From: Paenarthrobacter ilicis
Lineage (GTDB): Bacteria; Actinomycetota; Actinomycetes; Actinomycetales; Micrococcaceae
Length of the DNA stretch: 64,000 nt
Assembly: GCF_016907545.1 (NCBI RefSeq)
Contig: NZ_JAFBCD010000001.1
Location: 1,674,001-1,738,000, forward strand
Direction: 5' to 3'
Positions 19,442-27,900 of this stretch are shown here, in pieces. Position 1 is the first letter of the stretch; each line of letters opens with the position of its first letter. The translations under genes were made by a program, and so were the position numbers. Below the pieces are notes generated by a model. That model saw only the letters and a program-made list of their open reading frames with translations. It made no database searches and was not told the origin of the DNA.

Positions 19442-19520
19442 CTATCGGCGCGCCGCGGCCCTTGAGGGGCACTTGTGCGTGCGTAACGCCACTTGAAGAA
19501 TGGGGGTAGTCGCTCCGCAT

Positions 19521-19548
19521 TTGTTCTACACTGTGTAGAAGATAGCTT
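19521..19548 (+). promoter_or_regulatory. Putative cydABDC promoter
   Basis: TTGTTC (19521-19526) and TAGCTT (19543-19548) are separated by 16 bases. The spacer is filled by putative operator 2, and the expected start site falls in operator 3. Confidence 0.5.
19524..19540. promoter_or_regulatory. Putative BlaI operator 2
   Basis: TTCTAC-ACTGT-GTAGAA has the same half-sites and spacing as operators 1 and 3. It covers the space between the proposed -35 and -10 of cydA. Confidence 0.72.
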
Positions 19549-19565
19549 TTCTACGAAACGTAGAA
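19549..19565. promoter_or_regulatory. Putative BlaI operator 3
   Basis: TTCTAC-GAAAC-GTAGAA. Its centre is 25 bases from operator 2 and 50 bases before the cydA ATG, placing it over the expected transcription start. Confidence 0.72.
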
Positions 19566-19606
19566 GTATCGTCTCAGCTCTTCAGTCCACCGCACAAAGG
19601 ACAGCC

Positions 19607-21205
19607 ATGGACGCTTTGGAAATCGCACGCTGGCAATTCGGCATCACCACCGTTTATCACTTCATGATGGTGCCCCTGACGATTGGTCTGGGCTTGGTGG
19701 TGGCCATCATCCAGACCATCTGGTACCGCACGGGCAAGCCCGAGTACCTGCGCATGACCAAGTTCTGGGGAAAGCTGTTCCTCATCAACTTCATCATGGG
19801 CGTGGCCACGGGCATCGTCCAGGAGTTCCAGTTCGGCATGGCGTGGAGCGAGTACAGCCGCTTCGTCGGGGATGTCTTCGGCGCACCGCTGGCTCTGGAA
19901 GCGCTGTTGGCGTTCTTTGTGGAGTCAACGTTCCTTGGGTTGTGGATCTTCGGGTGGAAGCAACTCAAGCGGGGTGTGCACCTGGCCTGCCTCTGGATCG
20001 CGGTGATCGGATCCGTCTTCTCCGCCTACTTCATCATTGTGGCCAACTCCTGGATGCAGCATCCCGTGGGCGTTGAGATGGTGGACGGCCGCCCGGTCAT
20101 GACCGACGCATGGGCAGTCTTCACCAACAACACCGCGCTGGTAGCCGTGCCCCACACGCTCTTCGGTGCTTTGGCTGTGGCCGGAGCGTTCCTTCTGGGC
20201 ATCGCCTGGTACCACCTGTGGCGTCGGCGCCACGACGGAATTGACGTAGTGGGCAAGGACGGAAAAATCATTCCGGGTGAATCCGCTGTCCCCGGCCGTG
20301 ACAAGTCTGACTACACGGTCTGGATGAAGTCCCTGCGGATCGGCGCAGTGGTAGCCATGATTTCCTTCGCCGGAACAGCCATAACGGGTGATCTCCAAGG
20401 CAAGCTCATGTTTGAGCAGCAGCCCATGAAGATGGCTGCCGCTGAAGCCGCCTGCCACGACGGAACGGGCTTCTCGGTCCTGAGCGTCGGCAACCTCGGA
20501 GCCAAGAACTGCGACGATATTGTTGCGGTGATCGAAGTCCCCGGCATCCTGTCCTTCCTGGCAAAGGGCGATTTCACCACCGAGGTCAAGGGCGTCAACA
20601 GCCTGCTCGGCGAGTACAAGGAAAAGTACGGCACACACCTCCCGGACAATCCCCTTTACGGCGAGCGCGCCGGCCAGGAGATCCAGTACGTACCCGTCAT
20701 GGAAGTGACCTACTGGGGATTCCGGATGATGATCGGCTTTGGCGGATTGGCTGCCATGGCGGCGCTCGTGGCTTTGTGGGTGACCCGCAAGGGAGTTGTT
20801 CCTGAGTCCAAGTGGATGATGCGCCTGGCGGTCTTCGGAATTCTGGCACCGTTTGGGGCCAATGCGGCTGGGTGGATCTTTACGGAGATGGGGCGGCAGC
20901 CCTTTGTGGTGGCGCCGAACCCGGACATGAACGGTATTGACCAGGTGTTTATGTTCACGGCCGCCGCGGTGTCTCCCGGGGTCAGTGCGGGTGAACTGAT
21001 GACGTCCCTGGTGGTCCTCACAGCGATCTATGCGGTGTTGCTGGTGGTCGAGGTGAAATTGCTGGTCAAGTACGTCCGGGGTGGAGTGGCGTCTGCGATG
21101 CCCGAGCTCGCCCACAGCCGGAAGGACGGGGACCCGGACCACAAGAACAATGACGACGGCGGTCCGGGCAAGTCCGGAGACGACGTCCTGGCCTTCGCTT
21201 ACTAG
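19607..21205 (+). CDS. cydA: Cytochrome bd oxidase subunit I
   Basis: 532 residues with about nine membrane helices. The N-terminus ARWQFGITTVYHFMMVPLTI contains the helix-1 histidine that binds a high-spin heme. The conserved GWxxxExGRQP motif is present as GWIFTEMGRQPF, with Phe where most homologues have Trp. Subunit I holds hemes b558, b595 and d and the quinol site, and reduces O2 to water with high affinity. ATG 19607 is chosen because AAAGGA lies six bases upstream; the preceding in-frame bases contain the putative operators. It is the first gene of cydA-cydB-cydDC. Confidence 0.96.
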   Translation: MDALEIARWQFGITTVYHFMMVPLTIGLGLVVAIIQTIWYRTGKPEYLRMTKFWGKLFLINFIMGVATGIVQEFQFGMAWSEYSRFVGDVFGAPLALEALLAFFVESTFLGLWIFGWKQLKRGVHLACLWIAVIGSVFSAYFIIVANSWMQHPVGVEMVDGRPVMTDAWAVFTNNTALVAVPHTLFGALAVAGAFLLGIAWYHLWRRRHDGIDVVGKDGKIIPGESAVPGRDKSDYTVWMKSLRIGAVVAMISFAGTAITGDLQGKLMFEQQPMKMAAAEAACHDGTGFSVLSVGNLGAKNCDDIVAVIEVPGILSFLAKGDFTTEVKGVNSLLGEYKEKYGTHLPDNPLYGERAGQEIQYVPVMEVTYWGFRMMIGFGGLAAMAALVALWVTRKGVVPESKWMMRLAVFGILAPFGANAAGWIFTEMGRQPFVVAPNPDMNGIDQVFMFTAAAVSPGVSAGELMTSLVVLTAIYAVLLVVEVKLLVKYVRGGVASAMPELAHSRKDGDPDHKNNDDGGPGKSGDDVLAFAY

Positions 21206-21222
21206 CCAAAGGGGAAATGACT

Positions 21223-22314
21223 ATGGAACTGTTGCCAACCATTTGGTTCATTGCCATTGCCGTGTTGTGGACCGGTTATCTTTTCCTGGAGGGCTTCGAC
21301 TTGGGCGTGGGCATGCTGATGAAGCTGTTCGCCCGCAACAACACGGACCGCCGGGTTCTGTTGAACACCATTGGCCCGGTGTGGGACGGCAATGAGGTGT
21401 GGCTCCTCACGGCGGCCGGTGCAACTTTTGCTGCTTTCCCGCTCTGGTACGCGTCTCTGTTTTCGGCGCTGTACCTGCCCCTGTTGTGTGTTTTGGTGGC
21501 GTTGATCTTCCGTGCCGTGGCTTTCGAGTACCGCGGGAAGGTTGACTCGGAGCGGTGGCGGAACCGGTGGGATTGGGCCATTGCGCTGGGTTCCTTCGGT
21601 GCTGCCTTCGGGATCGGTGCCGCGTTGGCGTTGACCACCACCGGCCTGCCCCTCAACGGCAATGGTGACCGCGTGGGCGGTCCCATGGCCTGGTTCAGTG
21701 GCTATGCGGTGTTGGGTGGCCTCGGCGTGGTGGCCTTCGCGCTGGTGCATGCGCTTGCCTTCCTGGCGTTGAAGACCGACGGCGAGGTGCGGCACCGCGC
21801 CCGGGCCTGGTTTGTCCGCCTGGTTCCGGTGGCTGTGCTGCCCATGCTGGGCTGGATGGTGTCGGTGCAGTTCCTGAGTGGGAAATGGTGGACCTGGGCT
21901 CTGGTGGCCGCGGGCATCATTGCCGTGGTGATTGCGTGGCAGCTGGCCCGTGCAGGGTTTGAAGGCCGGGCGTTCAGTGCCTTGGGGGCGTTCATTGTCT
22001 GCGCCACGGCTTCGATCTTTGGTGCTGCTTTCCCGGTGGTTATTCCGTCCACCATTGATCCTGCCTTCAACTTGACCATTTCCAATGCCTCGTCCTCCGA
22101 TTACACGCTGGGCCTGATGAGCATTGTTGCCGCCGTGGGACTTCCGTTGGTGATCGCCTACCAGTCGTGGACCTATTGGGTGTTCCGGCGCCGGGTGAGT
22201 GCTGCCCACATACCTGAAGCGCATGGTTTCCTTCCGGCGATTGCCGCCAAGGTGTTGGTGGCGAAGGAGGCCCCGGCCCGGCGGGATCCGGCGGGTCCGG
22301 GGAACACTGACTAG
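21223..22314 (+). CDS. cydB: Cytochrome bd oxidase subunit II
   Basis: 363 residues and about eight membrane helices. The opening LLPTIWFIAIAVLWTGYLFLEGFDLGVGML is the CydB signature. A second typical stretch is RVLLNTIGPVWDGNEVWLL. It forms the pseudosymmetric partner of CydA. Two ATGs are close together. ATG 21223 is chosen because AAAGGGG lies eight bases before it and only two before ATG 21217. The gap to cydA is short (17 bp) and to cydDC 60 bp, so one operon is likely. Confidence 0.95.
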   Translation: MELLPTIWFIAIAVLWTGYLFLEGFDLGVGMLMKLFARNNTDRRVLLNTIGPVWDGNEVWLLTAAGATFAAFPLWYASLFSALYLPLLCVLVALIFRAVAFEYRGKVDSERWRNRWDWAIALGSFGAAFGIGAALALTTTGLPLNGNGDRVGGPMAWFSGYAVLGGLGVVAFALVHALAFLALKTDGEVRHRARAWFVRLVPVAVLPMLGWMVSVQFLSGKWWTWALVAAGIIAVVIAWQLARAGFEGRAFSALGAFIVCATASIFGAAFPVVIPSTIDPAFNLTISNASSSDYTLGLMSIVAAVGLPLVIAYQSWTYWVFRRRVSAAHIPEAHGFLPAIAAKVLVAKEAPARRDPAGPGNTD

Positions 22315-22374
22315 CCCCACACCACCCGCCACGCTGAGTACCCGCACCAGCCCACACCAGGAGCCCAGTTACCG

Positions 22375-25300
22375 ATGAAACCAGTGTTTCCTTCCGGCCC
22401 GGCCACGCGATCCGCTCTCTACGGTATTGGCGTGTTGTCTGCCTTGAAGGCGTTGTCCCTGGTGTTGATGGCCCAGGCGGTGGCCGGCATGCTGGCGGGC
22501 CTGGCTTCCGGGTCCGGGGACTGGGCCGACGGACTGGTGTGGGGTGCAGCAGGAGCGGTCCTGCGCTCCTTGACGGTGTGGGCGCAGGGGGTGGCTTCAC
22601 GCCGTGCGGCGTTGGGCGTCAAGGAGGAGTTGCGGGCACGGTTGTTGCGGCACTCCCTTGCGGACGGCGGCAAGCCTGCTGAGGGGATGAACGACGGCGG
22701 GCTGGCGATCCTTGCCACGCGCGGCCTGGATGCGCTGGACGACTATTGCACGCAGTACCTCCCGGCCTTGGTCAACTGCGTCACGGTGCCATTGCTGGTG
22801 GGGGCGCGCATCCTCTTCGCTGACTGGGTCAGTGCCGTGGTGATAGTGCTGACGGTCCCGTTGGTTCCATTGTTCATGGTGCTGATCGGCCGCCATACCG
22901 AGGACAGTGTGCGGGAAGCGCAGAGCACCCTGCGGCGTCTTTCGGGCCACATCCTGGAGCTGGCCAAAGGCCTTCCCGTTTTGGTGGGCCTGGGCCGGGC
23001 CAGCGAACAACGTGCAGCCCTTGAAGACATTTCCGAGCAATACCGCCACCGCACCATGGGCACCCTGCGGACTGCCTTCTTGTCTGCCCTGGCCTTGGAG
23101 CTCATAGCAACCATCTCCGTGGCGGTGGTGGCTGTCTTCATCGGCGTACGCCTGGTAGCCGGTGACATGGCCCTTGAAGCGGGCCTGCTGGCACTGATCC
23201 TCGCCCCTGACTGCTACCTGCCCCTGCGGGAGCTCGGTACAGCCCATCACGCCAGTGACGACGGCCGGGATGCCCTGCAGACCACCAATGAGGTCCTGGA
23301 TACCCCGCTGCACCACGGCGTCAGTGGGCGTTCAGGCGGTGGACCAACGGACGCAGTGGTCACCGGGCTCATGGTCACATACGCAGGCAGGTCCACTGCC
23401 GCCGTCGGGCCCATGAACTTCACTGCGCCGGCAGGGCGCGTCACCGCACTGGACGGGGACAGCGGCTCCGGCAAGAGCACGGTCCTGGCAGTGATGGCAG
23501 GGCTGATCGGCCCGGGGTCCGGCACCACGGTGCAGGGAAGCATCACCGGAATTCCAGCGGTGGCCTGGGTGCCGCAGCACCCTGTGATGACGGCGGACTC
23601 CGTGCAGGAAGAGGTCGAACTGTACTTGGACGGGCTGGAAGGCCCGCACGCGACTATCAGCGACGCTGCCCGGCGGGTCCTGTCAGAAGTCTCCGCCGGG
23701 CACTTGGCCGGCAAGCACCCTGCCGAGCTCAGCCCCGGCGAACTCCGGCGGGTGGCATTGGCGCGTGGACTCGCACGCGTGGAAGCGGGCGCCACGCTGC
23801 TGCTGCTCGACGAGCCCACAGCCCACCTGGACCGGTACTCAGCCGACGTGGTGCGAGGGGCCATCCAGGGTTTGCGGGGGAGGGTCACTGTGGTCCTGGT
23901 TGCCCACGACCACGCCACCCGGGCATTGGCCGATCATCTGGTACAGGTGGGAAGCAAACGATCCGCTGCGCCTGCACTTGCCCACCCGCCCACGGTGGAT
24001 CCTGCAAGCAGCGTTGACGGGTTGTCCAGCGCCGACCGCCCGGCCGCCACGCAGCCACGCCACATCGCAGAATTCGCTGGAAACGCCCAGGGTCGACGGT
24101 CATCGGCGGTGAGCCTGGCCCGGCTCCTGCGCATCCTGAACCCTGTCCGGGGGAAGTTCGCTGCTGCCGGTGCGGTCGGCGTCCTCGCGGCCCTCTTCGC
24201 CGTAGCCCTGTCCGGGCTTTCGGGCTGGCTGATCATCCGCGCCAGCGAACAGCCACCCATCCTCTACCTTCTGGGGGCAATAGTCGGAGTCCGGTTCTTC
24301 GGCATTGGACGGGCTGTCCTGCGCTACTGCGAAAGGCTCCTGACCCACGACGCCGTCTTTGCAGCCATGACCCGGCTTCGCGGAGCCTTGTGGGCCACAC
24401 TGAGCAGGCGCGCCCTCTCCCTGCGACGACTCCTCCAGGGCGGTAACGTCCTGGGTTCCATCGTGGACGATGTTGACACCCTCCGGGACCTCCTTCCCAG
24501 GGTGGCACTGCCGGTATTCACTGCGGTGGGTGTCGGCGGTGCAGCCGTGGTGGCCACCGTCATGGTGCTCCCTGCTGCTGTTCCGGCCGTCGTGGCAACC
24601 GTGGTGGTCGGTCTGCTGGTCGCACCGCTCCTGGCTGTCGTTGCGGACCGCAACGCCGCCAATGCCGAACAGCGCATGCGTTCGGTGGTGCTCCGCGGCG
24701 TCGCCGCAGCCCTTGATGCGCGGGCGGACCTCGCGGCCAACGGAGTCGGCGAACCCGTTCTCCAGACGCTGCGCACCAAGGACCGCGCCGCAACTCTCTC
24801 TGCCCAGAGATCGGCTTGGGCCGAAGGATTGGGACAGGGAGTCATCGTCCTGGGATGCACCCTGGGGGCCCTGTGGGCAGGCATGTTGAGTGCACCGTCG
24901 GTGATGGACGGAACGGTGGCCCCGGAACTGGCGGCGGTCATTGTGCTGATGCAGCTGGCCTTGGTTGAAGCATTCGGCGGTGCCGTGTCAGCCGTTCGTC
25001 AGGCGCCGGCGCTCGCAGCCGTGCTGGCCCGGATCGCGGAATCCGGTGCGTTTGATCCTCCGGGGGACGAGGAACCGGAGACGGTCGACGGCGGCATCCG
25101 CATCCTGCCGGACAGGCCCGGCGCCGCCGGGCTTGAGCTAAAGGACGCTGCTGCCGCTTGGCCTGGCGGGCCTGAGGTCTTTTCCGGTATCTCAGCCGTA
25201 GCGGAGCCCGGACGGTGGCTCAGCGTCACGGGACCCTCAGGGGCCGGCAAGTCCACGTTGCTGTCAGTGCTGCTTGGTTTCCTGCCATTGCAGTCCGGGA

Positions 25301-25839
25301 CCGTGCACCTGACCGGAAAGGCTGCCTGGTGCCCCCAGGAAGCCCACCTCTTCGACTCCACTATCCGGGCAAACCTGCTGTTGGGGAGGCCTGCGAAGGA
25401 AAAGCCCAGCGAAGCGGACATGATGAAGGCTTTGTCCGACGTCGGGCTGGACGCCTTGGTGCACACCTTGCCCGACGGGTTGGACTCCAGGATCGGTCCC
25501 GCCGGCTCCCGCCTCAGTGGGGGAGAGCGCCAGCGGCTGGCCATGGCACGCACCCTCCTGACCGGTGCCTCGGTGCTCCTGCTGGACGAGCCCACTGCAC
25601 ACTTGGACGCGGGCGCCGCACGCGAACTGATGGCCACCCTCCGCCGTGGCCTCCGGGACGTCACCGTGGTGCTGGTGACCCACAACCCCGACGATATGGA
25701 TCCCGCGGACGCCAGGCTCCACCTCACTGCCGCTCCGCAGCTGGACAGCTCCAAAGGTGGGTGGTCCAAAGGTGGGTCGTCCAGGGGTGGGTCGTCCAGG
25801 GGTGGGTCGCAACTGGTGGGACGCCCTGCACCTCAGTAG
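22375..25839 (+). CDS. cydDC: CydDC, fused heterodimeric thiol-exporter ABC protein
   Basis: 1154 residues made of two complete ABC half-transporters in one chain: CydD-like (about 1-540) and CydC-like (about 570-1120). Each has a membrane part followed by an ATPase. Walker A: GDSGSGKST and GPSGAGKST. Signatures: LSPGE and LSGGE. Walker B: LLLLDEPTAHLD and LLLDEPTAHLD. In E. coli the separate CydD and CydC are needed for assembly of cytochrome bd, with export of cysteine and glutathione or heme-linked activity proposed. The first signature is degenerate (LSPGEL). The C-terminus ends in a Gly/Ser-rich tail encoded by four 15-bp tandem repeats. Third gene of the cyd operon. Confidence 0.94.
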   Translation: MKPVFPSGPATRSALYGIGVLSALKALSLVLMAQAVAGMLAGLASGSGDWADGLVWGAAGAVLRSLTVWAQGVASRRAALGVKEELRARLLRHSLADGGKPAEGMNDGGLAILATRGLDALDDYCTQYLPALVNCVTVPLLVGARILFADWVSAVVIVLTVPLVPLFMVLIGRHTEDSVREAQSTLRRLSGHILELAKGLPVLVGLGRASEQRAALEDISEQYRHRTMGTLRTAFLSALALELIATISVAVVAVFIGVRLVAGDMALEAGLLALILAPDCYLPLRELGTAHHASDDGRDALQTTNEVLDTPLHHGVSGRSGGGPTDAVVTGLMVTYAGRSTAAVGPMNFTAPAGRVTALDGDSGSGKSTVLAVMAGLIGPGSGTTVQGSITGIPAVAWVPQHPVMTADSVQEEVELYLDGLEGPHATISDAARRVLSEVSAGHLAGKHPAELSPGELRRVALARGLARVEAGATLLLLDEPTAHLDRYSADVVRGAIQGLRGRVTVVLVAHDHATRALADHLVQVGSKRSAAPALAHPPTVDPASSVDGLSSADRPAATQPRHIAEFAGNAQGRRSSAVSLARLLRILNPVRGKFAAAGAVGVLAALFAVALSGLSGWLIIRASEQPPILYLLGAIVGVRFFGIGRAVLRYCERLLTHDAVFAAMTRLRGALWATLSRRALSLRRLLQGGNVLGSIVDDVDTLRDLLPRVALPVFTAVGVGGAAVVATVMVLPAAVPAVVATVVVGLLVAPLLAVVADRNAANAEQRMRSVVLRGVAAALDARADLAANGVGEPVLQTLRTKDRAATLSAQRSAWAEGLGQGVIVLGCTLGALWAGMLSAPSVMDGTVAPELAAVIVLMQLALVEAFGGAVSAVRQAPALAAVLARIAESGAFDPPGDEEPETVDGGIRILPDRPGAAGLELKDAAAAWPGGPEVFSGISAVAEPGRWLSVTGPSGAGKSTLLSVLLGFLPLQSGTVHLTGKAAWCPQEAHLFDSTIRANLLLGRPAKEKPSEADMMKALSDVGLDALVHTLPDGLDSRIGPAGSRLSGGERQRLAMARTLLTGASVLLLDEPTAHLDAGAARELMATLRRGLRDVTVVLVTHNPDDMDPADARLHLTAAPQLDSSKGGWSKGGSSRGGSSRGGSQLVGRPAPQ
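25750..25809 (+). repeat. Four 15-bp in-frame tandem repeats at the cydDC 3' end
   Basis: Units of the form TCCAAAGGTGGGTSG or TCCAGGGGTGGGTCG repeat four times, units 3 and 4 being identical. They encode S-K/R-G-G-S/W from about residue 1126, after the last ATPase helix. Confidence 0.9.
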
Positions 25840-25842
25840 CCT
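25837..25842 (+). promoter_or_regulatory. Putative -10 box of a leaderless promoter
   Basis: TAGCCT, whose TAG is also the cydDC stop codon, ends six bases before the ATG at 25849. There is no Shine-Dalgarno. Confidence 0.4.
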
Positions 25843-25848
25843 GTTGCC

Positions 25849-26856
25849 ATGTCCCAGGAATCCGCACAGCACCTGCCCGACGCCAACGCCACCGGACTGC
25901 AATGGCGGGCCGCTTCGGGGGAGGACCTCGACAACTGGGCGGACCTGATCGCCCGCACCGCCGCCGTCGAGCATCCTGTCTGGTACGAAAAGCGGGGTGA
26001 CCTTGTCCACGTCCTGGAATCCACCAAGAACCCAGCCCACAGCAACACGCTGCTGGGACTGGACCAGGATGGCGTTGCGCGCGCGTACGGACGCATTTCC
26101 AAGAACCCTGAAGGGGACAAAGCCACAGGCATGGCGTGCGTGGATCCACAATGGCAGCGGCGCGGCGTAGGCTCCGCCGTGCTGCTCTGGCAGGAAGGGC
26201 AGACCCGCCGCCGTTTCGCAGCGGACAACGCCGCAGGGCATACGCAGGCACCGCCGCGGTTACGGGTCCAAACGGAGGAGCAGCACGAGCACCAGGCTGC
26301 GCTGCTGAAAGGCCACGGCTACGCGGCTGTGAGGTGGTTCAACGAAATGCACCGCCAACTCACCGTGGAGCTGCCCGCAGCGGTACTGCCACCCGGATTG
26401 AAACTGCGGACCCTCGAACCGGGCCTGTTCGAACCCGTGCGGCAGGCACACAACGACGCATTCCGCGACCACTGGGGCAGTGAACCCAGGGACAAGGAAT
26501 CCTGGCGTTTCACCGTCGAGGAACCCACGGCCCGCCACGACCTCAGCGCAGTGGTCATGGACAGCGGTTCCGGGGAAGTGGCCGGGTACCAGTTGACCAG
26601 CCATGACCCTGCGTCTGCCCGGGAGCGGGGATACAAGGAGGGGTATACGGAACTTTTGGGTGTGAGGCGGGACTACCGGGGCAGGGGAATAGCCCAAGCC
26701 CTCCTGGCGGACGCCATGAAGCGGTATGCGGCCGCCGGTATGGACGTGGCTTCACTGGATGTGGACTCGGCCAATCCCACGGGAGCGTTGGAGCTGTATC
26801 TGGGAATGGGTTACGCCCCGGTGACCCGGAGTATGACGTGGGAGAGGATGCTTTAG
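25849..26856 (+). CDS. Tandem-GNAT acetyltransferase
   Basis: 335 residues with two GNAT modules. The first (about 15-150) has a weak acetyl-CoA loop in VDPQWQRRGVGSAVL. The second (about 180-335) has a good one in LGVRRDYRGRGIAQALL and the usual ending NPTGALELYLGMGYAPV. The double-GNAT layout is that of mycothiol synthase MshD and related antibiotic or small-molecule acetyltransferases. The substrate is not readable. It begins nine bases after cydDC, but its start has a leaderless -10 signal, so it may be partly independent. Its stop overlaps the convergent DinB-fold gene by four bases. Confidence 0.82.
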   Translation: MSQESAQHLPDANATGLQWRAASGEDLDNWADLIARTAAVEHPVWYEKRGDLVHVLESTKNPAHSNTLLGLDQDGVARAYGRISKNPEGDKATGMACVDPQWQRRGVGSAVLLWQEGQTRRRFAADNAAGHTQAPPRLRVQTEEQHEHQAALLKGHGYAAVRWFNEMHRQLTVELPAAVLPPGLKLRTLEPGLFEPVRQAHNDAFRDHWGSEPRDKESWRFTVEEPTARHDLSAVVMDSGSGEVAGYQLTSHDPASARERGYKEGYTELLGVRRDYRGRGIAQALLADAMKRYAAAGMDVASLDVDSANPTGALELYLGMGYAPVTRSMTWERML

Positions 26857-27371
26857 CCGTCCACATCGTGCAAATGGTGGACCACGTCATGGAGGAAGTA
26901 CCGCGAGAACGTCAGCACCGTGAAGGAGGATCCATTGCTGCGCGTTCCCGTCCGCGGCCAATCCTCCTCGTGAACCCGGGCAAAGGACTCCGCGATGGCG
27001 TTGCCCTCTGTCTCGAGCTCTTCGGCTACCGTCCGGGGATCAGCTGCCGAGTATCCGCCATCAATGGCGGCCTGGTCCTGGTCCCAGTTCTCGAACCTGG
27101 CGTCGTCCTCGGTCAGCATCAGGTTGAGCCGCTGGTCGAACAGGCTGAAAACGTCCCGGACATGGCACGCGTACTCAAGACCGGACCACGTTTGATCATC
27201 GGGCCGCACATCAACATCGTCCCGACGCAGGACCGCACGCCACCGGGGCAGCATGTTCACCACGATGCCTGGGACGGTGGCCGGGGTCACCGTTGAGGGA
27301 TCAAAAAGGCACTCCGGACAGGGAGCAGTCAGCACCCAGGTCCAGTCTTTTTCGTCAGGAATGATTGGCAT
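26853..27371 (-). CDS. DinB-fold protein (putative thiol-dependent enzyme)
   Basis: 172 residues. Histidines in EYACHVRDVF (about residue 68) and in FLHDVVHHLHDV near the C-terminus match the metal-binding His triad of the DinB/YfiT-like four-helix bundle. Members include thiol-dependent (mycothiol or bacillithiol) S-transferases and isomerases, as well as proteins of unknown role. CPEC near residue 18 is an added cysteine pair. No Shine-Dalgarno is present; TAGACT ends six bases before ATG 27371. It is divergent from the VOC gene and convergent with the GNAT gene. Confidence 0.75.
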   Translation of the reverse strand: MPIIPDEKDWTWVLTAPCPECLFDPSTVTPATVPGIVVNMLPRWRAVLRRDDVDVRPDDQTWSGLEYACHVRDVFSLFDQRLNLMLTEDDARFENWDQDQAAIDGGYSAADPRTVAEELETEGNAIAESFARVHEEDWPRTGTRSNGSSFTVLTFSRYFLHDVVHHLHDVDG

Positions 27372-27377
27372 GCGGCC

Positions 27378-27383
27378 AGTCTA
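27378..27383 (-). promoter_or_regulatory. Putative -10 box of a leaderless promoter
   Basis: TAGACT (minus strand), six bases, then the ATG at 27371. No ribosome binding site. Confidence 0.48.
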
Positions 27384-27501
27384 AGCTGCGGCGTCCCGTG
27401 AACAGTCCGGCGTCCCGAAAATGGCTGTCATTTTTGGATTTCTTCGCCACCGGCCCAGGAGTAAAGTTCGTTCCGGGAGGAGAGCCGGAAAAGAGAAAGA
27501 G

Positions 27502-27885
27502 ATGCTCAAAGATCAGCAGGTTGGTGCCGTCTTACCGGCACAGGACATTGCCCGGGCGCGCGCTTACTACAGCGAGAAACTCGGACTTGAACCGGAGAAC
27601 CCCGACGCCGACGACAACCTCCAGTACAGGTGCGGTGACGGGACGGGATTCTTCATTTATCAGACGCCGAACGCAGGCTCGGCGAAAAACACGCAGATGG
27701 GGTGGATGGTCACCGACGTCGCGGCCGCCGTTGCCGAACTGCGGGACAAGGGCGTGACGTTCGAAGACTACGATTTCCCCGGCCTGACAACAGAAAACGG
27801 CGTCGCCACCATGCCCGATGGCAGCGCTGCAGCGTGGTTCCTGGACAGCGAAGGAAACATCCTGAGCCTCAACCAGAACGGCTGA
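27502..27885 (+). CDS. VOC/glyoxalase superfamily protein
   Basis: 127 residues, a single-domain VOC protein. The beta-alpha-beta-beta-beta pattern begins VGAVLPAQDIARARAYYSEKLGLEP and ends with GSAAAWFLDSEGNILSLNQ, where the final D/E-containing strand often carries a metal ligand. VOC proteins include glyoxalase I, dioxygenases and bleomycin-type resistance proteins; the substrate is unknown. ATG 27502 is chosen at the conserved N-terminus, although only AAAGAG-like purines precede it. An in-frame ATG at 27421 would add 27 basic residues unlike the family. It converges on parC with 15 bp between the stops. Confidence 0.8.
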   Translation: MLKDQQVGAVLPAQDIARARAYYSEKLGLEPENPDADDNLQYRCGDGTGFFIYQTPNAGSAKNTQMGWMVTDVAAAVAELRDKGVTFEDYDFPGLTTENGVATMPDGSAAAWFLDSEGNILSLNQNG

Positions 27886-27900
27886 TCAAACCAGGTTGTC

